DNA of 64,000 nt from Sporosarcina sp. FSL K6-3457 (GCF_038007285.1 NZ_JBBOWX010000001.1:1629501-1693500); one strand, 5' to 3'; shown: positions 35,659-44,080, counted from the first letter of the stretch. Numbers and translations: made by a program. Notes: a model not told the origin generated them from the letters alone.

Positions 35659-36804
35659 ATGAGAGCCATTTTAGTAGATGATGAACACCTAGCGCTACAA
35701 TATTTAGGGAAGCTGCTACAAGAAATCGATGGTGTTAAGATTATTGGAACTTATATAAATCCATATGAAGCAATTGAAGCCATACTTCAAGAAAAACCAG
35801 ATATTGTTTTTCTCGATATTGAAATGCCTGAGATGAATGGCATTGAGCTGGCTGAAAAAATTCAAGAAACATTGCCAACTACCCACATTGTTTTCATTAC
35901 CGCGTTTAGTGAATATGCTGTGAAGGCGTTTGAAATAAATGCCGTCGATTATATTGTAAAACCTGTTCAGCGCGATCGGCTGAGTAAAACCTTGTGGCGC
36001 ATTGCCAAAGAGTTTACAGAGATTTCGAATTCAACAGTTCCTAGCCGTTCGGCAAGGGTGAGCATGTTTCAATCATTATCTTTCGTTTGGAGTGGAGATG
36101 TCTCTGAGCCGATTGATGTACGTTGGCGAACGTCTAAAGTACGTGGAATATTTGCATTACTCCTTCAAAATCGAGGGACTTTTGTCCAAAAAGATCTTTT
36201 GCTAGATCTTTTTTGGCCCGAGATGGATTTAGAAAAAGGCTTTATACAATTATATAGTGCGGTATATCAAATTAGAAAAACAATTGCATCGACAAATTTT
36301 GATATGAGTATTGTGAATCATGAAAATGGCTACCGACTCGATTTAAACGGTGTGACTGTCGATGTGGATGAGTGGGAGAAGGGGATAGAACAAGTAGCTG
36401 CTATTACAGATAAGACACTTGAGGAGCATAGAAAGTTATTGGAGTTGTACCAAGGGGATTATTTGGCGAAAGAAGAGTATGTATGGGCGGAAGGCGAGCG
36501 GGAACGTTTACGTGTACTTTGGCTACAACATATTTTCAAAGTTGCAGATTACTTAGTGTCTGACAGGCAATTTGGGGAAGCTGTATCCCTTTATTTGCGT
36601 GTACAAATAGCTCAACCATTTTTAGATGAAAGTTATTTCAAGTTGATGCAATTATATGGTCAGCTTGGTGATCATCGGTCTGTGGAGCAGCAGTATAGCC
36701 AGTTAACAGCGATGCTACAGGAAGAATATGATGCAAAACCAAGAGCGATTATTCGGGAATGGTATGAAAAGTGGCTGGGGGCTAGTGGAATAAGTATATC
36801 GTGA
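35659..36804 (+). CDS. Response regulator with SARP-type DNA-binding and BTAD domains
   Basis: A 381-residue protein: a receiver domain (1-120) with phospho-Asp in VFLDIEMPEMNG and the switch Lys in DYIVKPVQ, then an OmpR/SARP winged helix (about 135-230, RGIFALLLQNRGTFVQKDLL ... LYSAVYQIRKTI), then a helical BTAD region (about 240-375). Such regulators are uncommon outside Actinobacteria but occur in Bacilli, often beside 7TM histidine kinases. No kinase gene is in the window, so it is an orphan here. The start is ATG 35659 behind AAAGGGGG; an upstream start at 35596 lacks a site. Confidence 0.85.
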   Translation: MRAILVDDEHLALQYLGKLLQEIDGVKIIGTYINPYEAIEAILQEKPDIVFLDIEMPEMNGIELAEKIQETLPTTHIVFITAFSEYAVKAFEINAVDYIVKPVQRDRLSKTLWRIAKEFTEISNSTVPSRSARVSMFQSLSFVWSGDVSEPIDVRWRTSKVRGIFALLLQNRGTFVQKDLLLDLFWPEMDLEKGFIQLYSAVYQIRKTIASTNFDMSIVNHENGYRLDLNGVTVDVDEWEKGIEQVAAITDKTLEEHRKLLELYQGDYLAKEEYVWAEGERERLRVLWLQHIFKVADYLVSDRQFGEAVSLYLRVQIAQPFLDESYFKLMQLYGQLGDHRSVEQQYSQLTAMLQEEYDAKPRAIIREWYEKWLGASGISIS

Positions 36805-36806
36805 AA

Positions 36807-36847
36807 ATGGATGTCTGCTGCCTTATTAGGAAGCGGCATCCATTTTG
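36807..36847 (+). terminator. Terminator after the response regulator gene
   Basis: ATGGATGTC and GGCATCCAT, with an inner GC/TTAGG helix, form the stem, ending in TTTTG. Confidence 0.75.
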
Positions 36848-36855
36848 TTCTAGCT

Positions 36856-36985
36856 CAGGAAATTATAAAATTCTCGTACTGTGGATAAGTCGGAATAGAG
36901 TGATTTCTCGTCTAGGCTCCAGCACCTAGCCCCGACAAGCCCTCCAGCGCTTGTTGGGGCTGAACAGGTGCTTGCGCTTTTGTTC
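36856..36985 (+). repeat. Family 2 dispersed repeat, copy 3
   Basis: AGGAAATTATAAAATTCTCG, CTCGTCTAGGCTCCAG and GTGCTTGCGCTTTTGTTC match copy 1. The outer stem is AGCACCT/AGGTGCT where copy 1 has AGCGCCT/AGGCGCT, a compensating change. The inner stem is GCCCCGACAAGC/GCTTGTTGGGGC. Confidence 0.75.
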
Positions 36986-37030
36986 CTGCTGAAACCTATA
37001 GCTGAAGAGAGCACATTAACGATTGTCCTG

Positions 37031-38590
37031 CTACTCAGCTTTTCTAGCCTTTAATTTATGTTCATACATATTTGAATCTGCTAATTGAAACAAATCCTCA
37101 AAATGATCTGCGTCTGCTGGGAAAAAGGCAATCCCGATACTCGGTTCAATTTGTAACGTGATCGCATCAGTTATAAACAAGTTTTCCTTAAAACTTTCCT
37201 GCAATCGCTTGCTCCAATCAGTCACTGCTTGTTGTGTTGGGAAGTTTTCCAAGAAGATGACGAACTCGTCTCCTCCTAATCGTGCAACCAAATCATTTGA
37301 TCGTACGGCTTGCTTTAAGAGCGTAGCTGTATGCTGTAGAACTTGGTCTCCAATCGCATGTCCATACGTATCGTTTATTCGTTTAAACCGATTTAAATCA
37401 ATCAAAATAAGGGCTGATTCTTTTGGTGAACTTGTTGTAAGCTCAATTAGTCGGTCTTTCACTTTGGGAACAAAATAAGCCCGGTTATGTAGAGCAGTAA
37501 GTACATCATGATAGGCCATATGTTTAATTAAACGATCATTTTCGATTTCTTCTGTTACGTTTCTCCAGACTAAATAAAATAACTTTTCTTCCTCAACGAG
37601 AATAGTAGTTGCCTCTACAGAATAGTGAATTACTTCTTGAGTATCATTTATTTTAAAGCTCAATGGATAATCATGTAGAGTAATTTTTTCTTGAAGTAAG
37701 TCGATGAACTGATGCAAAACCTCTTTGTTGTCATCAGTTCGAAAAAAATGTAGCATGTTGAAGTTCTTGTGACCATATTTGAGAAATTCTTTCCTGGAAT
37801 ATTCGTTAAATTCTAGAACATCCCAATCGCTATTAACAACTGTGATTGAAATGGGAATTAGGTTAAATATTGTTTGAAATTTTTTTACTGCAGAAGGTAG
37901 CAAATTGAATTTAAAAGCTGAAATAGTTAATAAAATAGGGAAAATGATGCCTATTATTAAAAAAGGGTGGGGAAGTAGAACTCGGTTGAAATTCGGATAT
38001 TCAAATAGGAATGCAATGATTAAACCTAAAAAAGTTCCGGCCAAAAATAACTGTAAAATCTTGCGTCGTGAAATAGATGTTGTGTGCTTGATGCCGTACC
38101 ATAATATCCCTATAAAAACTAGCATAATGGCATTGACAATCATAAGTATGACGAAATGGGGAAGATGGAAAATAGGGAAATTCCAAACGCCTATTCGGGT
38201 TGTTTCTGTATCGGCTATAAAATCGATTTTAAAAAGTAATATAGCTAAGATGATGAAAAAAGGAATATAACAAATGAAAGGATACAAAGGTATGTTAATA
38301 CGATCAGGTATCCTAGCGATATGCATAAAAAAATGAAGTGTTATGGTAATGATTAATATACTAATGGTACCAAAGATTAGATGTAGCATAAGCGTGCTAT
38401 AAGAAGGTGGTAGTAAATATCTAATGAACTCTTCAAAAAAAATAAAACTATAAAGAGCAATTAATACTGCAATAAGTCTGTTTGTTGTATTCAGGAAGTT
38501 TTGTGAGATAATTATGCAGGCGACACTAAATAAAATAATCCCGGGAACACCATAAATAATTATATAAGGAACTAGTTGTTGAATCGACAT
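37031..38590 (-). CDS. Membrane-bound diguanylate cyclase with PAS-like region
   Basis: About 519 residues. Seven hydrophobic helices in the first 225 residues resemble the N-terminal 7TM modules of histidine kinases. A PAS-like segment (about 230-345) and a GGDEF domain (355-519) follow. The active site is ARLGGDEFVIFL, and RSND just before it is an RxxD product-inhibition site, unlike the other GGDEF protein at 12732. The start is ambiguous: ATG 38590, or GTG 38599 close to AAGGAG. Convergent with the response regulator across a family 2 repeat. Confidence 0.87.
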   Translation of the reverse strand: MSIQQLVPYIIIYGVPGIILFSVACIIISQNFLNTTNRLIAVLIALYSFIFFEEFIRYLLPPSYSTLMLHLIFGTISILIITITLHFFMHIARIPDRINIPLYPFICYIPFFIILAILLFKIDFIADTETTRIGVWNFPIFHLPHFVILMIVNAIMLVFIGILWYGIKHTTSISRRKILQLFLAGTFLGLIIAFLFEYPNFNRVLLPHPFLIIGIIFPILLTISAFKFNLLPSAVKKFQTIFNLIPISITVVNSDWDVLEFNEYSRKEFLKYGHKNFNMLHFFRTDDNKEVLHQFIDLLQEKITLHDYPLSFKINDTQEVIHYSVEATTILVEEEKLFYLVWRNVTEEIENDRLIKHMAYHDVLTALHNRAYFVPKVKDRLIELTTSSPKESALILIDLNRFKRINDTYGHAIGDQVLQHTATLLKQAVRSNDLVARLGGDEFVIFLENFPTQQAVTDWSKRLQESFKENLFITDAITLQIEPSIGIAFFPADADHFEDLFQLADSNMYEHKLKARKAE

Positions 38591-38855
38591 GATGCACACA
38601 CTCCTTTTTGAAAGAAATTAACTGGAAAATGGATATTTATTACTATGAACAAATTAATCATTTTGGCTTGCTACTAGTATTATAGTCCTTTCTTGAAATA
38701 AGATAAAGTAGTTTTTTTATAATTTTCTGTCGAATAATATTTTTCATTTACATGTTCTTGCATTCCAAAATACAGCTTAATCTGGTATTGTTAGTGTATG
38801 TTTATCTCTATTTAGCAGGATTCAAACCTTATTCGAAAATGAAAGGATGGTTGAC

Positions 38856-39293
38856 ATGACAGCAGCGAATTCAATACCTAAATCAGGACCTGCATTGAAA
38901 CAACTTCATTCACATCATGCGATTCACGAAAGCGGCTTGACAGGTGCGATTGACAAGACGAATGATATGATGGACTACTTAAAAAAAGGGGATTTAGCAA
39001 CAGCTAATCATGCGGCGGATGCGCTGATAGACTACTGGCTCACACGCATTATTGCACATGCAGATTCGGAAGAGGCTGGATTTTACGAAGAAGTTGCAAC
39101 GCAGAAGCCAGAATTGAAAGACGCCGTTATTCAGTTAACACGAGATCATGAGTTAATGCGTATTATCGTCAAAGATATCGAAGAACTTCGTGCAGAAGAA
39201 AATCTGAGCCCAGGCGTTCTTCACCGCTTCCACTCACTATTAGTCGTGAATGAAATACATAGTCGTGACGAAGAAAGATTGTTATTTGAATAA
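38856..39293 (+). CDS. Hemerythrin-domain protein
   Basis: A 145-residue four-helix HHE/hemerythrin-like protein. Candidate iron ligands are the histidines in QLHSHHAIHESG, IIAHADSEE and TRDHELM, plus the EIHSRDEERLLF glutamate/histidine pair near the C-terminus. Such proteins bind a di-iron centre and handle oxygen, nitric oxide or iron-sulfur damage; the exact role is unknown. ATG 38856 has AAAGGATGG upstream; an in-frame ATG nine bases earlier lies inside the ribosome site. Confidence 0.75.
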   Translation: MTAANSIPKSGPALKQLHSHHAIHESGLTGAIDKTNDMMDYLKKGDLATANHAADALIDYWLTRIIAHADSEEAGFYEEVATQKPELKDAVIQLTRDHELMRIIVKDIEELRAEENLSPGVLHRFHSLLVVNEIHSRDEERLLFE

Positions 39294-39318
39294 AAAGCGT
39301 CCATCCAGGTACTTTTTA

Positions 39319-39340
39319 TCTAGCTCCGCATTTCATTTAT
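39319..39340 (+). repeat. Short family 2-like scrap before recQ
   Basis: TCTAGCTCCGCATTTCATTT joins the first and last bases of copy 2 (TCTAGCTCCG ... CCGCATTTCG), as if the middle had been deleted. Confidence 0.4.
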
Positions 39341-39358
39341 TTTTTGACGAAGGAACGA

Positions 39359-39374
39359 GGAGGGGATTTACATC
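39359..39374 (+). promoter_or_regulatory. Ribosome binding site that sets the recQ start at ATC
   Basis: GGAGGGG (39359-39365) lies six bases before ATC (39372-39374). An in-frame TGA at 39345 precedes it, and no ATG, GTG, TTG or CTG occurs in frame before 39456. Confidence 0.7.
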
Positions 39375-41141
39375 GAAAAAGCTTTACATATTTTAACCAC
39401 ATATTTTGGATATCCTTCCTTTAGAACGGGGCAGGAGCAAGTCATTCGTGGCGTCATGCAAGGACAGGATACCCTTTGTGTCATGCCGACAGGAGGCGGG
39501 AAATCAGTCTGCTATCAAGTGCCGGCACTTGTGATGGAAGGGACAGTTCTCGTTATTTCACCACTTATTTCCCTCATGAAAGACCAGGTCGATGCACTCC
39601 ATCAAGTCGGTATCCCCGCTGCTTACATCAATAGTTCATTATCATCAGAAGAATATTTCGGAACAATGGAACTGGCGATGGCGGGCAAGTATCAGCTACT
39701 CTATGTGGCACCCGAACGGCTTGACTCGCCAGCGTTCAAAAACCAGTTACGCCAAATGAATATCCCGATGGTTGCGATTGATGAAGCGCATTGTATTTCA
39801 CAATGGGGACATGATTTCCGTCCAAGCTACCGCAATATTAGTAGTATTGTTTCTCTATTCGATGAAAAACCGGTCGTTTTGGCACTGACAGCAACTGCAA
39901 CACCGGATGTGCGGGAAGATATTTGTCGCCAGCTTGGGATTAGCGAAGCCAATACGGTGATGACGGGTTTCGAACGAGCGAATCTTACTTTTTCTGTCAT
40001 TAAGGGACAAGACCGCGAGAAATTCGTCAAAGACTATGTGAAGAAAAATGATGGAGAAGCAGGTATCATTTATGCTGCAACGCGCAAAGCTGTCGATTCT
40101 GTCCATGAAACTTTACGGAAAAGTGGGGTAGCTGTTGCCAAATACCATGCGGGCTTAGGAGACGTTGAGCGACAATCGGAGCAGGACAGATTCTTGATGG
40201 ATGAAGCGACGGTGATGGTCGCGACGAATGCTTTTGGTATGGGAATTGACAAGTCTAATATTCGCTATGTCATCCATTATCAAATGCCTAAAAATATGGA
40301 AAGTTATTACCAGGAAGCAGGACGTGCAGGGCGAGATGGGCTGGATAGTGAGTGTACGTTATTGTTTTCATCGCAAGATGTACAAACGCAACGTTTCCTC
40401 ATTGATCAATCACAAGATGAGAATCGTATCCCTGCGGAATTAGAAAAATTGCAGTCAATGATTGACTTTTGCCATACGGAGGCCTGTTTGCAGAAATTCA
40501 TCATTACCTATTTCGGTGAAACCGATGTCGTCAATTGTGGTCGCTGTGCGAATTGTACGGATACGAGGGAAAGCACAGATGTGACAGTGGATGTCCAAAA
40601 GGTATTATCCTGTGTCATCCGCATGAAGCAGCGTTTTGGCAAGACGATGATTGCACAAGTATTGACGGGATCTCGTAATAAGAAAGTACTCGAATTCGGA
40701 TTCGAAAAACTACCTACCTATGGTTTGATGAAAGATCGAAGTGCAAAAGATATCTCTGATTTTATCGAATTCATTATTTCAGAAAACTATCTTGGGGTTG
40801 AAAATGGACAATTCCCGATTATTTATGTCAGTGAGCAAGGCAAGGATGTCTTAACAGGTGGCGTAAAAGTACATCGCAAAGTATCTGTCATTACGAAACA
40901 AATTACAGCGGACAATCCATTATTTGAGCAATTTCGTGCACTCCGCCGCCAATTAGCACAAGATGCAGGCGTGCCGCCGTTCGTTGTCTTTTCGGATAAA
41001 ACATTGCAAGATATGGCAGCGAGAATGCCTATTACAGAAGAGGATTTCCTTGAAGTACATGGCGTTGGTCAGGCCAAGCTTGAACGTTATGGTGAGGCAT
41101 TTATGAACGAAATTAAATTATATACGATGCAAAATGCATAA
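39372..41141 (+). CDS. recQ: ATP-dependent DNA helicase RecQ, apparent AUC start
   Basis: A 3'-5' helicase acting in recombination and fork repair. From ATC 39372 the protein is 589 residues, beginning with IEKALHILTTYFGYPSFRTG, which aligns with the normal RecQ N-terminus. It has MPTGGGKS (Walker A), IDEAHCISQWGHDFRPSY (DEAH), YYQEAGRAGRDG (motif VI), the zinc cluster with CGRCANC, a winged helix, and an HRDC domain at the end (FEQFRALRRQLAQDAGVPPF). Starting at the first ATG (39456) would remove 28 conserved residues before the Walker A motif, including the Gln motif region. Confidence 0.93.
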   Translation: MEKALHILTTYFGYPSFRTGQEQVIRGVMQGQDTLCVMPTGGGKSVCYQVPALVMEGTVLVISPLISLMKDQVDALHQVGIPAAYINSSLSSEEYFGTMELAMAGKYQLLYVAPERLDSPAFKNQLRQMNIPMVAIDEAHCISQWGHDFRPSYRNISSIVSLFDEKPVVLALTATATPDVREDICRQLGISEANTVMTGFERANLTFSVIKGQDREKFVKDYVKKNDGEAGIIYAATRKAVDSVHETLRKSGVAVAKYHAGLGDVERQSEQDRFLMDEATVMVATNAFGMGIDKSNIRYVIHYQMPKNMESYYQEAGRAGRDGLDSECTLLFSSQDVQTQRFLIDQSQDENRIPAELEKLQSMIDFCHTEACLQKFIITYFGETDVVNCGRCANCTDTRESTDVTVDVQKVLSCVIRMKQRFGKTMIAQVLTGSRNKKVLEFGFEKLPTYGLMKDRSAKDISDFIEFIISENYLGVENGQFPIIYVSEQGKDVLTGGVKVHRKVSVITKQITADNPLFEQFRALRRQLAQDAGVPPFVVFSDKTLQDMAARMPITEEDFLEVHGVGQAKLERYGEAFMNEIKLYTMQNA

Positions 41142-41143
41142 TA

Positions 41144-41190
41144 AAACATCCGAAGCGCAACAGCAATGACTAGCGCTTCGGATGTTTTTG
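41144..41190. terminator. Bidirectional terminator between recQ and the queuosine transporter gene
   Basis: AAAACATCCGAAGCGC and GCGCTTCGGATGTTTTT form a long perfect stem. Confidence 0.9.
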
Positions 41191-41191
41191 G

Positions 41192-41833
41192 TCACAAGCT
41201 TGAGGGAACGGGGTTACTATTCACATTGGCATCTGTTTTTCGGCAGAGTGCGACGAGTGCGTAGACGAGCGGCGTTTCCAAAATTGTTACAATGAATTTA
41301 AAAACATATTGCGATGCAATTAGCGTAAGAAGTGCACTAAATGGCATTGTGCCGATAAATGCAATGGTGAGAAAAATAGATGTATCAATGAGCTGGCTAG
41401 CCATCGTTGATGTATTGTTTCGTAACCATAATTTCTTTTCGCCATGGCGTTTCTTCAATTTATCAAAAATCAAGACATCGATATTTTGGCTAACTAGATA
41501 AGCGATAAGGCTTGCAGCGGTCACACGGAAACCGGCTGTGAAAATGATTTCGAACGATTGTTGGTTTTCGTAAAAAGGTGCTGCCGGCAATTGAATTGCA
41601 ATCCAGATGAAAATAATCGCAAAAAGCTGTGTCAAGAAGCCGGTTAGTACTGTTCGATGCGCGGCCTTTTTTCCATACACTTCTGTAATAACATCAAGAA
41701 TAGGATAAGTGAACACATAGACAATAACTGCCGCAGGTAAGACAATCCAACTCCCCACACTAAACAATTTCACTGCTAATATATTGGATAAAATCAACAA
41801 ACCGACGAACAGACCATTCAAATAATAAAGCAT
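41192..41833 (-). CDS. Queuosine precursor transporter (YhhQ/VUT family)
   Basis: About 213 residues with six hydrophobic helices, and the family motif VFTYPILDVITEVYGKKAAHR followed by VLIFDKLKKRHGEKKLWLRN. Members import preQ0 or preQ1. The gene starts 16 bases after the queF stop, behind a GAGGAG site, and is under the same preQ1 riboswitch. This supports a salvage role: the cell imports preQ0 and QueF reduces it. Confidence 0.9.
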   Translation of the reverse strand: MLYYLNGLFVGLLILSNILAVKLFSVGSWIVLPAAVIVYVFTYPILDVITEVYGKKAAHRTVLTGFLTQLFAIIFIWIAIQLPAAPFYENQQSFEIIFTAGFRVTAASLIAYLVSQNIDVLIFDKLKKRHGEKKLWLRNNTSTMASQLIDTSIFLTIAFIGTMPFSALLTLIASQYVFKFIVTILETPLVYALVALCRKTDANVNSNPVPSSL

Positions 41834-41849
41834 TTTTGTAACACTCCTC

Positions 41850-42347
41850 TTATCGGTTATCGATTGTTTCCGGATACATATCATGATTCATCATCCGATG
41901 ATCGGCCATTTGTTCATATTTTGTATCAGGTATCCCATAGTTACAATAAGGGTCAATGGACAAACCGCCACGCGGGGTGAATTTGCCCCATACTTCTATG
42001 TAGCGTGGTTCAATCAGTTTGATTAAATCATTCATGATAATATTGATGCAATCTTCATGGAAATCTCCGTGATTGCGGAAGCTAAATAGATACAGCTTGA
42101 GCGACTTACTTTCCACAAGTTTTTTATCTGGAATAAAACTAATATAGATTGTTGCAAAATCAGGTTGTCCTGTCATCGGACAAAGTGAAGTAAACTCGGG
42201 ACAGTTAAATTTTACAAAGTAATCGCGATTGACGTGCATGCTATCAACTGACTCTAGTATTCCAGGGTTGTACTCGTACAAGTACTGCGTGTTTTGATTG
42301 CCGAGCAATGTTAGATCGGTTAATGTTGCTTCATCTCTTCCAGCCAA
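41850..42347 (-). CDS. queF: NADPH-dependent 7-cyano-7-deazaguanine reductase
   Basis: Reduces preQ0 to preQ1 in queuosine synthesis. It is a 165-residue unimodular QueF with the catalytic Cys and Asp in [13 protein letters not shown], the substrate region [20 protein letters not shown], and the C-terminal [19 protein letters not shown]. The start is TTG 42347, with GGGAGG (plus 42356-42361) eight bases upstream. That ribosome site can pair with an upstream CCTCCC. A preQ1 aptamer lies in the leader. Confidence 0.95.
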   Translation of the reverse strand: MAGRDEATLTDLTLLGNQNTQYLYEYNPGILESVDSMHVNRDYFVKFNCPEFTSLCPMTGQPDFATIYISFIPDKKLVESKSLKLYLFSFRNHGDFHEDCINIIMNDLIKLIEPRYIEVWGKFTPRGGLSIDPYCNYGIPDTKYEQMADHRMMNHDMYPETIDNR

Positions 42348-42354
42348 TAAAAAA

Positions 42355-42380
42355 ACCTCCCATAAATTTGTCAGGGAGGG
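42355..42380 (-). promoter_or_regulatory. Hairpin sequestering the queF ribosome binding site
   Basis: On the minus strand CCTCCC pairs with the GGGAGG Shine-Dalgarno six base pairs long around a 12-base loop, followed by seven Ts before the TTG start. It may act as a second terminator or reduce translation. Confidence 0.55.
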
Positions 42381-42392
42381 TCATAAACGCCG

Positions 42393-42421
42393 AAAAAAAA
42401 GCCATGTCAAATGGACATGGC
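42393..42421 (-). terminator. preQ1 riboswitch terminator
   Basis: Minus-strand GCCATGTCC and GACATGGC form a tight stem followed by eight Ts, just downstream of the aptamer. It is the expected off-state terminator when preQ1 binds. Confidence 0.8.
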
Positions 42422-42434
42422 GAAGTATCGTCAT

Positions 42435-42470
42435 CCATAGTTTTTTTAAGAGGGTCGCTATGAACCTCTC
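42435..42470 (-). ncRNA. preQ1-I riboswitch aptamer
   Basis: The minus strand reads GAGAGGTTCATAGCGACC, then CTCTTAAAAAAACTATGG. AGAGG/CCTCT form P1, and the loop TAG pairs with CTA in the A-rich tail, as in the preQ1-I consensus (AGAGGUUC-UAGC-ACCCUCU-AAAAAACUA). It controls queF and the YhhQ-type transporter, both in preQ1 metabolism. Confidence 0.92.
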
Positions 42471-42497
42471 CCAGACGGGGTATTCGTTTCGTCTTTG

Positions 42498-42526
42498 ACA
42501 TTAACCGACTAACGATGATTTGTCAA
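42498..42526 (-). promoter_or_regulatory. Promoter of the preQ1-regulated queF operon
   Basis: Minus-strand TTGACA (plus 42521-42526) and TAATGT (plus 42498-42503) with a 17-bp spacer. The promoter is embedded in the 3' end of the MFS gene, and the -10 box includes that gene's TAA stop. Confidence 0.7.
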
Positions 42527-43667
42527 TAGACCTATTTTTTCTCATGCCGATGAGAGCGTACGTAGCAATAGCTAGTAAAATAGCACCTGTCAGCATGAAT
42601 CCATCTTTGTAGGTGAGGTCAAGGTACCCGATGACGCTAGATCCCGCAACGACACCCATCGAAAAGAAGGCATAGAAATAACCGTATGCTTTCCCGCGGA
42701 ACTCAGCGGAAGACGAATCGATAAGCAATGAATTGATGGAAGGGAATAGGAATGCGAATCCAGCTCCATAAACAGCCATTGCCATATACAAGTAATTCAA
42801 TTGCTCAATTTGGCTGAGCAATAACATAGCTAGTCCCATTAAAGACATACCGAAAGCTAGCGTAATCATCGGACGAACCCGGTCAAAAATCCGATTGATA
42901 GGCAATAAAAAGATGAGAATAGCGACAACACCAAATGTGCTTAGTAGCATACCGCTTGTTTTCGTATCAAAGCCAAGTGATTCCACTTTTAAGGGCAACA
43001 GAAGTGCCAGTACGCCTTGTGAAAACATTAAAAAGAATGCCCCGGCAAATGCGCGTACCATACCTGGATGTTGGAATAAGTGTCTGACTCTGAAATTACC
43101 CACTTTTCTAGTCGATTGTTTAGGAACATGAGTAAATGAGCGAAGAACAAAGAAAGCAACAATGGCGAGTATAAGCATAATACCGCCGTTGACGGCCATT
43201 ATGAAAGGTGTACTTGTCTTAGCCGCAACAATGCCTCCATAGGCTGGACCAACAATTGCAGCCATTCCGACAAACGCACCAGAAATAGCAACACTTTTTC
43301 CACGTTTCGATTCTTCGGCACGGTTTGCCAGGAAAGTGAAAGCCGCTGGGACAATCAATCCTTCCATGAATCCATGGACAAAACGAACACCGAGCAGTGA
43401 CATTGGCCCGGTTGCGAAAGAATAAAGAAAGAGTGATAGGGCAGCTGCAAAAAGTCCAATGAGTAAAATAATAAAGGGTCCTTTTTTATCTGTCATGAAG
43501 CCGGAAATGATATTCCCAATCGTGTTGGAAAATGAATACATACCAACGGCGAGTCCTATTAAAAATGGTGACGCGCCAAGCGATAACGCGAATGGGCTCA
43601 TGACAGGTAATTGTGAAAATAAATCAAAAAACGAGAAAAATACAATTAGATAAACAAAACCACGCAT
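42501..43667 (-). CDS. MFS transporter
   Basis: A 388-residue major-facilitator protein with 12 hydrophobic helices. The loop 2-3 motif ISGFMTDKKGPFIILLIG is close to the drug-exporter motif GxxxDrxGrr, and AISGAFVGMAAIVGPAYGG resembles motif C of exporters, so efflux of a drug or metabolite is likely; the substrate is unknown. The start is ATG 43667 with AGAGG upstream. Its last bases double as the promoter of the queF operon. Confidence 0.82.
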   Translation of the reverse strand: MRGFVYLIVFFSFFDLFSQLPVMSPFALSLGASPFLIGLAVGMYSFSNTIGNIISGFMTDKKGPFIILLIGLFAAALSLFLYSFATGPMSLLGVRFVHGFMEGLIVPAAFTFLANRAEESKRGKSVAISGAFVGMAAIVGPAYGGIVAAKTSTPFIMAVNGGIMLILAIVAFFVLRSFTHVPKQSTRKVGNFRVRHLFQHPGMVRAFAGAFFLMFSQGVLALLLPLKVESLGFDTKTSGMLLSTFGVVAILIFLLPINRIFDRVRPMITLAFGMSLMGLAMLLLSQIEQLNYLYMAMAVYGAGFAFLFPSINSLLIDSSSAEFRGKAYGYFYAFFSMGVVAGSSVIGYLDLTYKDGFMLTGAILLAIATYALIGMRKNRSIDKSSLVG

Positions 43668-43764
43668 AAGAAAGCCTCTTTTCATTTGAAGATACCATCC
43701 TCTACCTTACCATTTTTCTCGTATGATTGGAAAAGGATAGATTGTGAACAATTAGCAACTTCAT

Positions 43765-44008
43765 TCAGCAGAAGCCCAAACACCTGCTGAATGAAGAATG
43801 GAAGGCAACCTAAGATCGCCGCGTCCTGCGGCAACGGTTGCATGACCTACATCCTGTAGGACCGCGGATGTCACAGATTTTGAAGGGAGTCAGAAGGCAA
43901 CCTAAGAACGCCGCGTCCTGCGGCAATGGTTGCATACCTGCATCCTGCAGGCACAAGCTCAATTCAAAATCTGGACGCAATCACGCCAAGGCTTGATTGA
44001 TCGAATTA
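43765..44008 (+). repeat. Family 1 dispersed repeat, copy B (long form)
   Basis: It begins with the hairpin CATTCAGCAG/CTGCTGAATG (about 43770-43797). A 60-base unit follows, occurring twice (43801-43860 and 43893-43951). Between the two lies GCGGATGTCACAGATTTTGAA, and the end reads TTCAAAATCTGGACGCAATC then ACGCC-AAGGC-TTGATTG. Each unit carries GCAACC/GGTTGC enclosing GCCGC-GTCCT-GCGGC, then a second hairpin with loop ATCCT. It occupies most of the 413-base gap between the divergent MFS and ddh genes. Confidence 0.8.
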
Positions 44009-44080
44009 TTATAGATAGCTTTTCGAACGCTCTAACGTTAAAATTATGGAATAGTAAAGTTACGAAAGGGGAAATGAACG

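Noticed and set aside
39456..39458. recQ start at the first in-frame ATG
   Set aside because: It would delete 28 conserved N-terminal residues and has no Shine-Dalgarno sequence at a suitable distance.
43801..43951. Two 60-base direct repeats considered as CRISPR or phage attachment sites
   Set aside because: Only two units, no unique spacers of constant size, no cas or integrase gene nearby; they are units of a hairpin repeat family.
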